Below, one piece after another: positions 46,409-55,690 of a stretch of DNA of 64,000 bases; within the stretch, counting starts at the first letter, position 1, and every line of letters starts with the position of its first letter. The translations under genes were made by a program, and so were the position numbers. This stretch comes from Chitinophaga sancti (GTDB lineage: Bacteria > Bacteroidota > Bacteroidia > Chitinophagales > Chitinophagaceae), in assembly GCF_034424315.1 (NCBI RefSeq), contig NZ_CP139972.1:806001-870000 (forward strand), given 5' to 3'. Below the pieces are notes generated by a model that saw nothing but the letters and a program-made list of their open reading frames with translations, made no database searches and was not told where the DNA came from.

Positions 46409-48469
46409 GTGGGAAATCGTTTCAATATATTGTTATACTTTTTGGTTTGCTATTGCCTGACTATGCTGCTATGCCCGCGGCATGCATCTGGTAGCACCAT
46501 CACGGTTAAGCCTACTTTGCGGGATACTGTTCCCGCTTACCTCTTCAAACCCAAGCCCTTAGGCAATAGATATTCAGATACAGTGCCCGTGCGCCGGCAT
46601 AAATATAAAGGCCCGGATACCATTTCCGCAAAGCTGTACAAGCCCATTGCAGATACCATCTCCGTTCCTTTATTCAGACCCAAATCACCTTCCAGGAGCT
46701 GGTTTCACCGGGTAGGCGAGTACAGGGATTCCCTGCGCCGCAAAGAATACCGCGATTCCCTGATCCGTAGTATCACCAAGCAAAATGTACCGGAACCCCC
46801 GGCGACAGATAGCAGTATAATTAAGAGTGAAAAGTATTTCATCCCTTATAAAGGAAGGGTGATCAGGGATATCTATTACAGGAAAGTAAACGTATTCGGT
46901 CCGCAGAACATACGGGATACCTCGTTTACGACCACCATGAAACTCATTCAACTGGCCAACCGCCTTCACTATAATACAGAAGAATGGGTGATCCGCCAGG
47001 CCCTGTTCTTTAAGTCGGGCGATACCCTGAACCCCTATGAGATGTCGGACAATGAGCGTTACCTGCGTAGCCGGCCCTACATGCAGGATGCCCGCTTATA
47101 CATTATTAATGCCGGTGCTTCCCCGGATTCACTGGATCTGCTGGTGGTAACCAAAGACGTGTACGAATACGGTTTCGATATCGGGGAAGCCAGCACCTCG
47201 GCAGTGAGAACTACGATCTATAATAACAACCTCTTTGGCGCAGGACAGGAACTACGCGTAGGCGCTTATTGGAAAAACAGCTATAATCCCCCCTGGGGCT
47301 CGGAAGTGAAATATACCAAGTACAATGCCCTTGGTACATTCGCGGATGTATCCCTGGGTTATACAACGCTGAACAATTACTATCCCCTGGACACGGGCGT
47401 GTTTGAAGGTTCGTATTACGTGAATATCAACAGACCTCTGTATAATTCTTCGGCCGATTGGGCCGGAGGGCTTGCCTACCGGAATAGTTTCAGCATCAAT
47501 GCCCAGGAGCGGCCTGATACCGTATACCGGGATTACAGGTATGAGTTGCTGGAGATTTGGGGTGGTTACAATCTGATCAAACAAGATAAACGTAACTTAA
47601 ACAACCAGCGGCCTAACCTGGCCCTGTTGCTGGGCCATTCCAACCAGATCTTTATCAGGCGGCCCTGGCAGAGTATCTATAAGCTGGACCCGGTGTATAA
47701 TAATCACCGGTACTACCTGGCACAGGCCATTGCTTTCCGGAATGAGTTCTTTAAAGCCACCAATTTCTTTGGTTTTGGCCGAACGGAGGATATTCCCCTG
47801 GGCTATACTGCCAGTCTTACCGGCGGTTGGGAAACCTGGAAAGGGCGGACACGTGGTTATGCAGGGTTTGAGGCGCAGAAGTTCTGGGCTACGAAACTGA
47901 AAGGGATCTTTAATGCACAAATAGGAGTCAGTACGTTTTTCCAGAATGGCAGGTCGGAAGATGCGGTGATCCATGCAAAGGTGGAATATTATAGCCGGTC
48001 CTTTAAGTTCGCAGGAGGGAAACTGAGGGAGTTCACTTATTTTGATTATCTGGGCAACCTGAATCCGTATTTTTATAAACCCCTGCAGATAAATATGGAG
48101 CATGGGATCTATGGGTATAAGAATGTGCCGCTGGCAGGTTTTCAGCGAATGAATATCCGGTCGGAAACGGTTTTTTATAGTCCGTGGCGGGTGCTGGGTT
48201 TTAAGTTTAACTGGTATGCCACCCTGCAGGCTTCGCAGATCACCCTCGAGAGTAATAATTTGTTTAAGAACCCGATCTATGGAGGGGTGGGCCTGGGTTG
48301 CAGGATTAAGAATGAAAACCTGCCGATCAATACCCTGCTGATAGATGCGAATTATTTTCCGAATGCGCCGTATCCGGAGAACCGGATCTATTTTGAGATT
48401 ACCACTACCGTGGATTTCAGGTTTGATATCTTTACGCTGAAGATGCCGAATTTTTTGAATTTCAGGTGA
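46409..48469 (+). CDS. BamA/TamA-like outer-membrane protein
   Basis: This 686-residue protein has a GTG start and a signal peptide (about residues 1-28, LLYFLVCYCLTMLLCPRHAS). A Pro/Asp-rich linker follows, then a POTRA-like segment (about 155-255; RKVNVFGPQNIRDTSFTT, then YEMSDNERYLRSRPYMQDAR) and a C-terminal barrel that starts near IGEASTSAVRTTIYNNNLFG and ends FRFDIFTLKMPNFLNFR. It probably sits in the outer membrane; whether it inserts proteins or transports something is not determinable. Confidence 0.82.
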   Translation: MGNRFNILLYFLVCYCLTMLLCPRHASGSTITVKPTLRDTVPAYLFKPKPLGNRYSDTVPVRRHKYKGPDTISAKLYKPIADTISVPLFRPKSPSRSWFHRVGEYRDSLRRKEYRDSLIRSITKQNVPEPPATDSSIIKSEKYFIPYKGRVIRDIYYRKVNVFGPQNIRDTSFTTTMKLIQLANRLHYNTEEWVIRQALFFKSGDTLNPYEMSDNERYLRSRPYMQDARLYIINAGASPDSLDLLVVTKDVYEYGFDIGEASTSAVRTTIYNNNLFGAGQELRVGAYWKNSYNPPWGSEVKYTKYNALGTFADVSLGYTTLNNYYPLDTGVFEGSYYVNINRPLYNSSADWAGGLAYRNSFSINAQERPDTVYRDYRYELLEIWGGYNLIKQDKRNLNNQRPNLALLLGHSNQIFIRRPWQSIYKLDPVYNNHRYYLAQAIAFRNEFFKATNFFGFGRTEDIPLGYTASLTGGWETWKGRTRGYAGFEAQKFWATKLKGIFNAQIGVSTFFQNGRSEDAVIHAKVEYYSRSFKFAGGKLREFTYFDYLGNLNPYFYKPLQINMEHGIYGYKNVPLAGFQRMNIRSETVFYSPWRVLGFKFNWYATLQASQITLESNNLFKNPIYGGVGLGCRIKNENLPINTLLIDANYFPNAPYPENRIYFEITTTVDFRFDIFTLKMPNFLNFR

Positions 48470-48498
48470 TTATATAAATTATAATGTTATTTATTTCT

Positions 48499-48639
48499 TC
48501 ATTTTAAACTTAGCATTAACCCGACCGCTACGATCACGGCCACAATATTCCACAATTCCCTGCCTAATGCAATTTTTAATATGGGCTGAAAAAGCAATGC
48601 CAATGCACTACCGGAGAATACTGATGTCTTAAAGCAAGT
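48499..48639 (-). pseudogene. 3' remnant of a membrane-protein gene
   Basis: On the - strand an open frame of about 46 codons without a start ends in TGA at 48499-48501. It encodes a hydrophobic C-terminus (KTSVFSGSALALLFQ, then PILKIALGRELWNIVAV and GLMLSLK) with normal-looking codon use. It begins directly beside the stop codon of the AT-rich DUF262 gene. No matching N-terminal part is visible on the other side (50432-50715), so the 5' part seems to have been lost or replaced when that gene arrived. Confidence 0.6.
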
Positions 48640-48640
48640 T

Positions 48641-50431
48641 CTATATCTCTATTTGCCAAATGTCTTTTGATAGTTCGAATAACAAATTCTGTCTGTCAAT
48701 TATGGTTTCTTTGTTCCAAAATTTGTAGGATTTAAGTTTTTGATTTAACCTCGTAACTGATGAATTTATACCAATTACATCTAATCCTGCTATTGATTTT
48801 GAAATATAAAACGGGGACTTTGAATATTCAATAATTTTTTTTGAAAAAAAGTCATTGCCAACAACAATATTCATCGTTTTTTCAAGTAATGTTAAATTAC
48901 CCAATCTCACCTTCAAATCATTGTAATCTTCACCAATTTCATTACGAAGGCTTTCTGTGGGGTTCAAAGGTAAAATATGTTCAATCTCAACTCCTTTTGT
49001 AATATAATTATCTAAAACTTGTGGCTCATATGAACCTCTTCTTTCTTGGTCTAAATATTGCGCGATTTTGGCTAAAATGTATTTAATTCTGTATTGTTGT
49101 AAGTTGTTTTGACGGGCTTCCATAAAGTATAATCTGTATTCATTTTCCTTTGATATAATTACAGGTTGAATATTTTCTTTGACGAAATCATTCAGTTCAG
49201 TTCTGTTTTTTATTCTTAAAACAATTTTAGCCCATTTTGAAAAATTCCTTTCAAACTCTTTTGTAGGCTCTTTTGTTATGAAATAGTAAAAAACTAAGGT
49301 TTCTATCTGCTTGGCAAAATGATTAAATAAATCTTGTGAGAGATTTCTGCCAGCCAAGAGTAAAATCAGATGTTGTTTAAATGCTCCCCCTCCAAGTTTG
49401 GAAATATTGTCTAAATAGACATTTTTGCTCCCATCTTTGTTTTGTCCTTTAAAGAACCTTATATAACAGGTTGCATTTTCTAAAAGAAGTTCGACAAACT
49501 CAAAAGGCTCTTTTTCATAGTTGCATTGAGCGACATTTTCGGGCCTAATAAACCATTTATAGATTTCTTCTTCTCGGATAATTTCTTCCCCACGTTGATT
49601 ATTTACTTTATAATTGGATATTATGAAATAGCGAAGGAAGCGCAAAGGCTTTTCGTTCTCCTTTTCCAGTAGTTTAATGAGCGTTTTCCATTTTTCCTTT
49701 AATTCGTTAAAATTATTTCTATCAACTTGTCTGAATAAGAGGTTTTTCAGGAGATCCATAGGGTTTAAACCAACTCCTCTTTCATTGATTGTTTCAAATA
49801 TTTTTAGGGCATCATTTATTTCCGGCGTTTCAATTTGGATGAACTTTAGCCTTCTGAAAATGTAAACAAAAAACTTCTTAAGTTTTATAGGGTCTTCATC
49901 TTCCTTAAATCTATTTTTAAGAAATGAGATTACATTTTCATATGCATTATAAAGCCTTTCGGCAGAACCGATTAGGTTTTCAGGCCGTTCTGAATTATTT
50001 GCAATTTTTGAAAGAATGTTTGAACTATCCTTATATTGTAATTCGAGTTTATAACAGTCAACACTATCTCCTAATGAATTGACCGTTTTATCTTTAATCA
50101 TTCTTTCTATCGTGTCGGTGTCAATTTCTCGTTCTTTGTAAAGTTTCTTAAAAGCACAAATTATTAGGAAAATAGAGGTTGTTCTTTGTTGTCCGTCGAT
50201 CAATTCATAAAATCCGTCAATATTTTTAAAAACGACAGTACTTCCTATGAAATATTCCTTATTAGGATTAAAATCAAATTCTTCGTAAATATCATCTAAA
50301 AGTTGATTGATTTGCACTTCAGTCCAAACGTATTCTCTTTGATAATCGGGAACAACATAGAAATTTTTAAAACAATTTTCCACATCCAAATAATTAAATT
50401 GTATTTGGATATTACTTATGTTATTATTCAT
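48641..50431 (-). CDS. DUF262/DUF1524 protein (GmrSD-like putative defence nuclease)
   Basis: This 596-residue protein has an N-terminal DUF262 ParB-like domain: VVPDYQREYVWTEVQINQLL, FIGSTVVF, and DGQQRTTSIFLI near residue 77 with the DGQQR motif. The C-terminal DUF1524 HNH-like region has VEIEHILPLNP near 481 and RLGNLTLLEKTMN. The same domains make up GmrS and GmrD of type IV restriction of glucosylated DNA; single-chain relatives are common in defence islands. Its base composition is visibly more AT-rich than all neighbours, indicating transfer. It stands alone. Confidence 0.88.
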   Translation of the reverse strand: MNNNISNIQIQFNYLDVENCFKNFYVVPDYQREYVWTEVQINQLLDDIYEEFDFNPNKEYFIGSTVVFKNIDGFYELIDGQQRTTSIFLIICAFKKLYKEREIDTDTIERMIKDKTVNSLGDSVDCYKLELQYKDSSNILSKIANNSERPENLIGSAERLYNAYENVISFLKNRFKEDEDPIKLKKFFVYIFRRLKFIQIETPEINDALKIFETINERGVGLNPMDLLKNLLFRQVDRNNFNELKEKWKTLIKLLEKENEKPLRFLRYFIISNYKVNNQRGEEIIREEEIYKWFIRPENVAQCNYEKEPFEFVELLLENATCYIRFFKGQNKDGSKNVYLDNISKLGGGAFKQHLILLLAGRNLSQDLFNHFAKQIETLVFYYFITKEPTKEFERNFSKWAKIVLRIKNRTELNDFVKENIQPVIISKENEYRLYFMEARQNNLQQYRIKYILAKIAQYLDQERRGSYEPQVLDNYITKGVEIEHILPLNPTESLRNEIGEDYNDLKVRLGNLTLLEKTMNIVVGNDFFSKKIIEYSKSPFYISKSIAGLDVIGINSSVTRLNQKLKSYKFWNKETIIDRQNLLFELSKDIWQIEI

Positions 50432-50715
50432 TCGTGAACTTTATTTAGATACATTGAGGTTTGCCTACTTCCTGGAAAAGCTAAAATACAAAAAAAGACA
50501 ATGCGGAAAACTATCTTGGTTCTCTCAAATTACCTAAACTTTCACACAAACCCTCTAACAGAAAACTCTCACTCAAGAATAGGCTAGCAAACCTACGACC
50601 TGCCCAATAAAGGCTTGTGTTCTTTTCTTTAACGTTATCGGGATGTTTGACAATTTCTTTTTACCCGATCATTGCAGGCTCCGTTTGAAGAAACAGGAGA
50701 ACTGTTTTACCTGTT
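50432..50715. other. 284-bp spacer bordering the transferred gene
   Basis: No gene is recognised. The first half is AT-rich like the DUF262 gene. The second half returns to the local composition before the oxidoreductase stop codon, so the right-hand edge of the insertion probably lies here. Confidence 0.4.
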
Positions 50716-53025
50716 TTATCCCAGGGATCTCGCTTCTGCGTACTTAATTTTAATAATCACCAGCTTCGAAGTCGGCGTATTACTCTTATCGGCCACACTA
50801 TCCAGGGGCACCAGTGCATTTGCTTCCGGGAAATAAGTCGCCGTGCATCTCTCCGGAATATCATAAATCACCACCAGGAAATTCCTCACCACCCGCTCAA
50901 CGCCACCAAACTCATTGTACAAGTCTACCAAATCTCCACCTTTCAGCCCTTGCTTCGCCGCATCTGCTTCGTTCATCAATATTACCCGCCGCTCCTGGTA
51001 AATTCCCCTATACCGGTCATCCAGCCCATAAATGGTCGTATTGAACTGGTCATGACTACGAATCGTCATCATCATGAGTTCATCGTCTGCCAGTTCAAAC
51101 CTGGTAACAGGGGCTACATTGAAGTTCGCCTTGCTGGTCTTTGTATTATACTTCCCCTCGCGGGCACCATTGGGTAAATAAAACCCACCCGGATGCCGTA
51201 CCCGCTGGTTGTAATTATCAAATCCCGGGATCACCCTTTCCAGGTCATCACGAATATAATCATAGTGCTTTTCGTATTTATCCCAGTCCACCACGGTCCG
51301 ATCTTTTAAAGTCGCTTTTGCCAGCTGGCACACGATCAATGGTTCACTTAGCAATTGCTCAGAAACCGGTGGCAGGTTCCCTTTTGACATCTGCACCACG
51401 CCCATAGAATTTTCGCAGGTCACGAACTGGCGTTCCCCGTTTACAATGTCCTGATCACTACGGCCGAGCGTCGGTAAAATCAGGGCTTCCCGGCCATGCA
51501 CCAGGTGACTTCTGTTCAGTTTAGTAGAGACATGCACTGTCAGCTTACAATTGCGCAATGCATTGGCCGTCAGTACCGTATCCGGGGTGGCAGAAAGGAA
51601 ATTGCCGCCCATGGCAAAGAACACCTTGCCCTCCCCATCCCGCATAGCGCGGATAGCGGATACCACATCCCAGCCGTATTCCCGGGGAGGGTTGAAACCA
51701 TAGACTTCCTGGATTTTGTCCAGCAAAGCTTTGGACGGTCTTTCAAAAATACCGACTGTACGATCACCCTGTACATTGCTATGTCCGCGAACGGGGCAGG
51801 TGCCGGCACCGGGTTTGCCAATACTGCCTTTCAGCAGGAGGAGGTTCACGATCTCCCGGATGGTATCAACGGCATTTTTGTGCTGGGTAAGGCCCATGGC
51901 CCAGCAGGCAATGATCTTCTTTTTATGTACCAAAGCCTGCACAGCAGCCTGGATCTGTTCGAGGGGCACACCGCAGTCGCTGACTAACTGATCTAAGTTC
52001 TGTTCCTGTAAATGACGGATGTAGGCCTCATACCCGCTGGTGTTGTTTTGGATAAATGCCGGGTCGAATACAGTGCCAGGGGCTTTTTCTTCTGCTTGCA
52101 GGAGTAGGAGATTGATGGCTTTGATCAGGGCCATATCTCCATTTATTTTTACCTGGAGGTAGAGGTCTGTGAGATGGCTGCCCACATGCAGCATACCTTT
52201 TACGGTTTGGGGGTTCATGAAGTTCAGGAGCCCGGTTTCCTTCAAAGGATTGGCGGAGATGATGGTCACGCCTTTGGCCTTTGCTTTTTGCAGGGCGGTG
52301 AGCATGCGGGGGTGATTGGTACCCGGATTTTGCCCGAGGATGAAGATCACGTCTGCTTCGTAAAGATCATCGAGAGTGACGGAGCCTTTGCCGATGCCGA
52401 CAGATTCACTCAGGGCGACGCCGCTGGATTCGTGGCACATGTTGGAGCAATCGGGCAGGTTGTTCGTGCCGAATTCTCGGACGAATAACTGGTATAGGAA
52501 AGCCGCTTCATTGCTGGTACGGCCGGAGGTGTAAAAGATGGCCTCATTGGGAGAGGAGAGGGCATTGAGGTGGGCACCGATTTTTTCGAAGGCTTTGGCC
52601 CAGGTAATGGGGCTATAGTGGGTGGCGCCTTCGGCAAGGTACATGGGTTGTGCCACCCGGCCTTTTTTGCCGATTTCGTAGTCGGTAAGCCCGGCCAGGT
52701 CAGCCACGCTGTTTTGCGCAAAGAAGGTGGCGTCGAGGCGTTTGGTGGTGGCTTCTTCGGCGACTGCTTTTGCGCCGTTTTCGCAGTATTCGGCAATGCC
52801 GGAACGTTCATCGTCGGGGTCTGGCCATGCGCAGCCGGGGCAGTCAAAACCGTTTTTTTGGTTCAGTTTATTGAGGGCTTTGAGGCCTCTGATGGCATCC
52901 ATTTCCGCGAGAATGTGCTGTGCGGCGTGGAATACCCCCGGGAGGCCGGCAGCGGCAGTTTTGGGTTTGCCAAGGCGGAAGTGTCCTGTGAGTGTTGCTG
53001 GATTTTCTGCGTTGGGTTGTTTCAT
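50716..53025 (-). CDS. FdhF/YdeP family molybdopterin oxidoreductase
   Basis: This 769-residue protein of the formate-dehydrogenase-like molybdopterin family has an N-terminal Cys pair (FDCPGCAWPD, Cys62 and Cys65), the cofactor domain (YTSGRTSNEAAFLYQLFV; CSNMCHESSGVALSE) and a C-terminal molydopterin-dinucleotide-binding domain (LMMMTIRSHDQFNTTIYGLD). The full four-Cys iron-sulfur motif of classical enzymes is not seen, as in YdeP. Reaction unknown; formate oxidation should not be assumed. fdhD lies directly upstream in the same orientation. Confidence 0.92.
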   Translation of the reverse strand: MKQPNAENPATLTGHFRLGKPKTAAAGLPGVFHAAQHILAEMDAIRGLKALNKLNQKNGFDCPGCAWPDPDDERSGIAEYCENGAKAVAEEATTKRLDATFFAQNSVADLAGLTDYEIGKKGRVAQPMYLAEGATHYSPITWAKAFEKIGAHLNALSSPNEAIFYTSGRTSNEAAFLYQLFVREFGTNNLPDCSNMCHESSGVALSESVGIGKGSVTLDDLYEADVIFILGQNPGTNHPRMLTALQKAKAKGVTIISANPLKETGLLNFMNPQTVKGMLHVGSHLTDLYLQVKINGDMALIKAINLLLLQAEEKAPGTVFDPAFIQNNTSGYEAYIRHLQEQNLDQLVSDCGVPLEQIQAAVQALVHKKKIIACWAMGLTQHKNAVDTIREIVNLLLLKGSIGKPGAGTCPVRGHSNVQGDRTVGIFERPSKALLDKIQEVYGFNPPREYGWDVVSAIRAMRDGEGKVFFAMGGNFLSATPDTVLTANALRNCKLTVHVSTKLNRSHLVHGREALILPTLGRSDQDIVNGERQFVTCENSMGVVQMSKGNLPPVSEQLLSEPLIVCQLAKATLKDRTVVDWDKYEKHYDYIRDDLERVIPGFDNYNQRVRHPGGFYLPNGAREGKYNTKTSKANFNVAPVTRFELADDELMMMTIRSHDQFNTTIYGLDDRYRGIYQERRVILMNEADAAKQGLKGGDLVDLYNEFGGVERVVRNFLVVIYDIPERCTATYFPEANALVPLDSVADKSNTPTSKLVIIKIKYAEARSLG

Positions 53026-53384
53026 TGCGCGATGTTTTCTTGTGCTTGATGGATGGTGTCAGGACACCATCTGAAAATTTTAATCTTAAAAATTCAATCC
53101 TTTCTTCTTTATGATAATTACTCTTTGCACTTGATCTCTCTCTTCTTCATGATAATTACTCTTTACACTTGATCTCTTTCTCCTTCATGATAATTACTCT
53201 TTACACTTGATCTCTCTCTTTCATGATAATTATTCTTTACACTTGATCTCTCTCTTTCATGATAATTATTCTTTACACTTGATCTCTTTCTTCTTCATGG
53301 TAACCACTCTTTACACTTGATCTCTTTGTTCTTCATAATAATCACTCTTTATACTTGATCTCTCTTCTTCATGATAATCCCTTT
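53026..53384 (-). repeat. 36-38-bp tandem array between fdhD and the oxidoreductase gene
   Basis: Eight units with ATGATAAT-type cores start near 53111, 53149, 53187, 53223, 53259, 53297, 53335 and 53371 (spacings 38, 38, 36, 36, 38, 38, 36). The + strand core is CTCTTTACACTTGATCTCTC, then TTCTTCATGATAATTA. The last 36 or so bases of fdhD, stop codon included, align as a ninth, older unit. The array fills the intergenic space. Confidence 0.9.
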
Positions 53385-54185
53385 TTACAATTCAATCCGC
53401 TCTTCTCCATGGTAAATATTGAATCTCCCTTCCCGCAAAAATCCAATCAAAGCAATATCCCATTCCTTCGCCACCTTCACCGCCATACTACTTGGCGCTC
53501 CCACCGCAGCAATCAGGGGAATCCCTGCCACCGCAGCTTTTTGAATCAATTCAAAACCTGCGCGGCCACTCAATAATAATCCAAATTCACCAAATGATAG
53601 CCCTTGCTGCCAGGCAGCACCAATCAATTTATCCACCGCATTATGTCTGCCAATATCCTCTCTCAGGTGAAACAATTTCCCCCCGGTATTAAATAAAGCC
53701 GCAGCATGCAAACCGCCTGTATTATCAAAAACAGCCTGCTGCATGCGTAACTTTGCTGGCAGATCATGCAGAATACCTGCAGGAATTTTTATATCACTTG
53801 TATTTTTATTCACTGGTGCGTAGATGGCGTCCAGTTCTGTTTTGCCACATACCCCGCAACTGGAATTAGCCAGGAAATTTCGCTGGGCCGCCTGCAAAGA
53901 CGGGCGTATACCTGCCTGAAGAGTGACAGTTGCTATATTATCATTATAAACGATGGATTGAATGGCGTCATAGCGGGTAATGATTCCCTCTGTGAACAAA
54001 AATCCCGCTGCCAATTCTGCATCCTGTCCGGGCGATCGCATGGTGACGGTGATGCTTTCCTGCTGATTGTTGTGAACCAATCTTATTTCAAGAGGTTCCT
54101 CAGCAGCCAGGGCATCCTGAGTAGCTGTAGCAAGTGTATCGGTTACTCTTGTAATGTGCGCGTAGGAAATGGCTGGATTAGACAT
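53385..54185 (-). CDS. fdhD: Formate dehydrogenase accessory sulfurtransferase FdhD
   Basis: This 266-residue FdhD family protein passes sulfur from a cysteine desulfurase to the molybdenum cofactor of formate-dehydrogenase-like enzymes. The catalytic Cys pair is in NSSCGVCGKTELDA (Cys110 and Cys113). EDIGRHNAVDKLIGAAWQQG and LSGRAGFELIQKAAVAGIPL are further family signatures. It precedes the FdhF/YdeP gene, its likely client. About 360 bp of tandem repeat separate the two, and the repeat appears to derive from this gene's 3' end. Confidence 0.95.
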   Translation of the reverse strand: MSNPAISYAHITRVTDTLATATQDALAAEEPLEIRLVHNNQQESITVTMRSPGQDAELAAGFLFTEGIITRYDAIQSIVYNDNIATVTLQAGIRPSLQAAQRNFLANSSCGVCGKTELDAIYAPVNKNTSDIKIPAGILHDLPAKLRMQQAVFDNTGGLHAAALFNTGGKLFHLREDIGRHNAVDKLIGAAWQQGLSFGEFGLLLSGRAGFELIQKAAVAGIPLIAAVGAPSSMAVKVAKEWDIALIGFLREGRFNIYHGEERIEL

Positions 54186-54789
54186 ACTTCAAATTACTCC
54201 TGGAAATATCTTTTTTAGGTCAATAATTACTCCAAACTGTCTTCTAAATTACACAAATCACAGATCGAATTGTTGGATCTTTTCCAAATTATGCAAATCC
54301 GCGAACCACAAACGGTATCACTGGATCTTTTCCAAGTTACACAATCCACAGCTCACAAATCTTATCACCGGATCTTTTCCAGATTACGCAAATCCGCGAA
54401 TCACAAACGGTATCACTGGATCCATTCCAAATTACGCAATCCGCGAATCACAAACGGTATCACTGGATCCATTCCAAATTACGCAATCCGCGAATCACAA
54501 ATCGTATCACCGGATCTTTTCCAGATTACGCAAATCCGCGAATCACAAACGGTATCACCGGATCCTTTCCAAATTACCCAATTCACGAACCACAAAATCG
54601 TATCACCAGATCTTTTCCAAATTACCCAATCCACCATTCATTTTCCAGGTTCACAATTTCGCATTTCTCCCAAAAAATCCCTTCACCTCTACGCCTTTGA
54701 GCGCGCCTCATTAGCCCCCCACTCATTCTGGTACGTTTTTTTCACACTCATTTTGTACATTCGATCCTAATTAATCAAAAACAATCTAT
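54186..54789. repeat. 47-48-bp tandem array in a divergent promoter region
   Basis: Eight units start at 54275, 54323, 54370, 54418, 54465, 54512, 54560 and 54608, alternating 47 and 48 bp. The consensus begins GGATCTTTTCCAAATTACGC and continues AAATCCGCGAATCACAAACG and GTATCACC. The entire unit is conserved, so it is not a CRISPR array. It lies between fdhD (-) and a metallopeptidase gene (+), upstream of both. Open frames through it give only repeated peptides and are not considered genes. Confidence 0.9.
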
Positions 54790-55656
54790 ATGCGTTGGCA
54801 AAACAGACGACTCAGCGATAACGTAGAAGATCGTCGCGGCAGCGGTGGTGGAGGAGGAGGCGGTATTCGCAACCTCGGTATCGGAGGCGTCATCATCATC
54901 GTCGTACTGGCACTCATTACCAAACAAAGCCCCACCCAGTTACTCAGCAAGGTATCACAAAGCACCGGCACTAACACCGCGCAGGAATCCTCCCAGACTG
55001 TCACCAATGCCAGTGACGAGGAGTCCCGCTTTGCATCCACCGTCCTTGCTAATACCGAAGATGTATGGACAGAATTGTTCAAAGAAATGCACAAGGAATA
55101 CCAGGCGCCTAAAATGGTTTTATTCAGCGATGTCGATCAGTCTGGTTGTGGTACTGCGCAGGCAGCGATGGGGCCCTTCTATTGCCCTGCCGATGACCGT
55201 GTTTACCTGGACCTGTCTTTCTTTAACGAAATGGAAACACGCTTCAAAGTAGTAGGTGATTTTTCCAAAGCATATGTGATTGCACACGAAGTAGGCCATC
55301 ATATCCAGAACCTCCTGGGCATCAGCAGGAAAGTGCAGGCCATGCGCTCACAGCTGAGCGAAAAGGAATACAATAAACTTTCTGTACAATTAGAACTGCA
55401 GGCAGATTTCCTCGCCGGCGTATGGGCACACCATGCACAGCGAATGGATAGTATTCTTGACCCGGGAGATATTGAAGAAGCCCTGAATGCAGCAAGCGCA
55501 GTAGGTGATGATAAATTGCAGGAAGCTGCGAATGGCAGGGTCGTGCCGGATGCGTTTACGCATGGTACCTCTGCACAGCGCATGAGATGGTTTAAGAAAG
55601 GATTTGAGACAGGGGATATTAAGCAGGGAGATACTTTTAATGCAGGTAACCTGTAA
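54790..55656 (+). CDS. Neutral zinc metallopeptidase (YpfJ/KPN_02809 family)
   Basis: This 288-residue membrane-anchored protein has an N-terminus MRWQNRRLSDNVEDRRGSGG, a Gly run, one membrane helix (about 32-50), and a metalloprotease domain with the zinc motif VIAHEVGHHIQNLLG near residue 164. ELQADFLAGVWAHHAQ with further conserved acids follows about 45 residues on. The Cys-containing segment QSGCGTAQAAMGPFYCPADD is typical of the family. Substrate unknown; length is normal. Confidence 0.93.
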   Translation: MRWQNRRLSDNVEDRRGSGGGGGGGIRNLGIGGVIIIVVLALITKQSPTQLLSKVSQSTGTNTAQESSQTVTNASDEESRFASTVLANTEDVWTELFKEMHKEYQAPKMVLFSDVDQSGCGTAQAAMGPFYCPADDRVYLDLSFFNEMETRFKVVGDFSKAYVIAHEVGHHIQNLLGISRKVQAMRSQLSEKEYNKLSVQLELQADFLAGVWAHHAQRMDSILDPGDIEEALNAASAVGDDKLQEAANGRVVPDAFTHGTSAQRMRWFKKGFETGDIKQGDTFNAGNL

Positions 55657-55690
55657 ATTATTGATGCTGGCCCCTGGCCAGTAATGCTTT

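Noticed and set aside
50716..53025. Calling the molybdopterin protein a formate dehydrogenase
   Set aside because: The protein lacks the full N-terminal four-Cys cluster motif and matches the FdhF/YdeP group whose reaction is not established; fdhD beside it shows only cofactor sulfuration.
54169..54770. Two overlapping open frames of 166 and 181 codons through the 47/48-bp array
   Set aside because: Their peptides merely repeat the array (for example NHKRYH-like units in shifting frames), the periods alternate 47/48 bp and shift frame, and no domain or start signal is seen.
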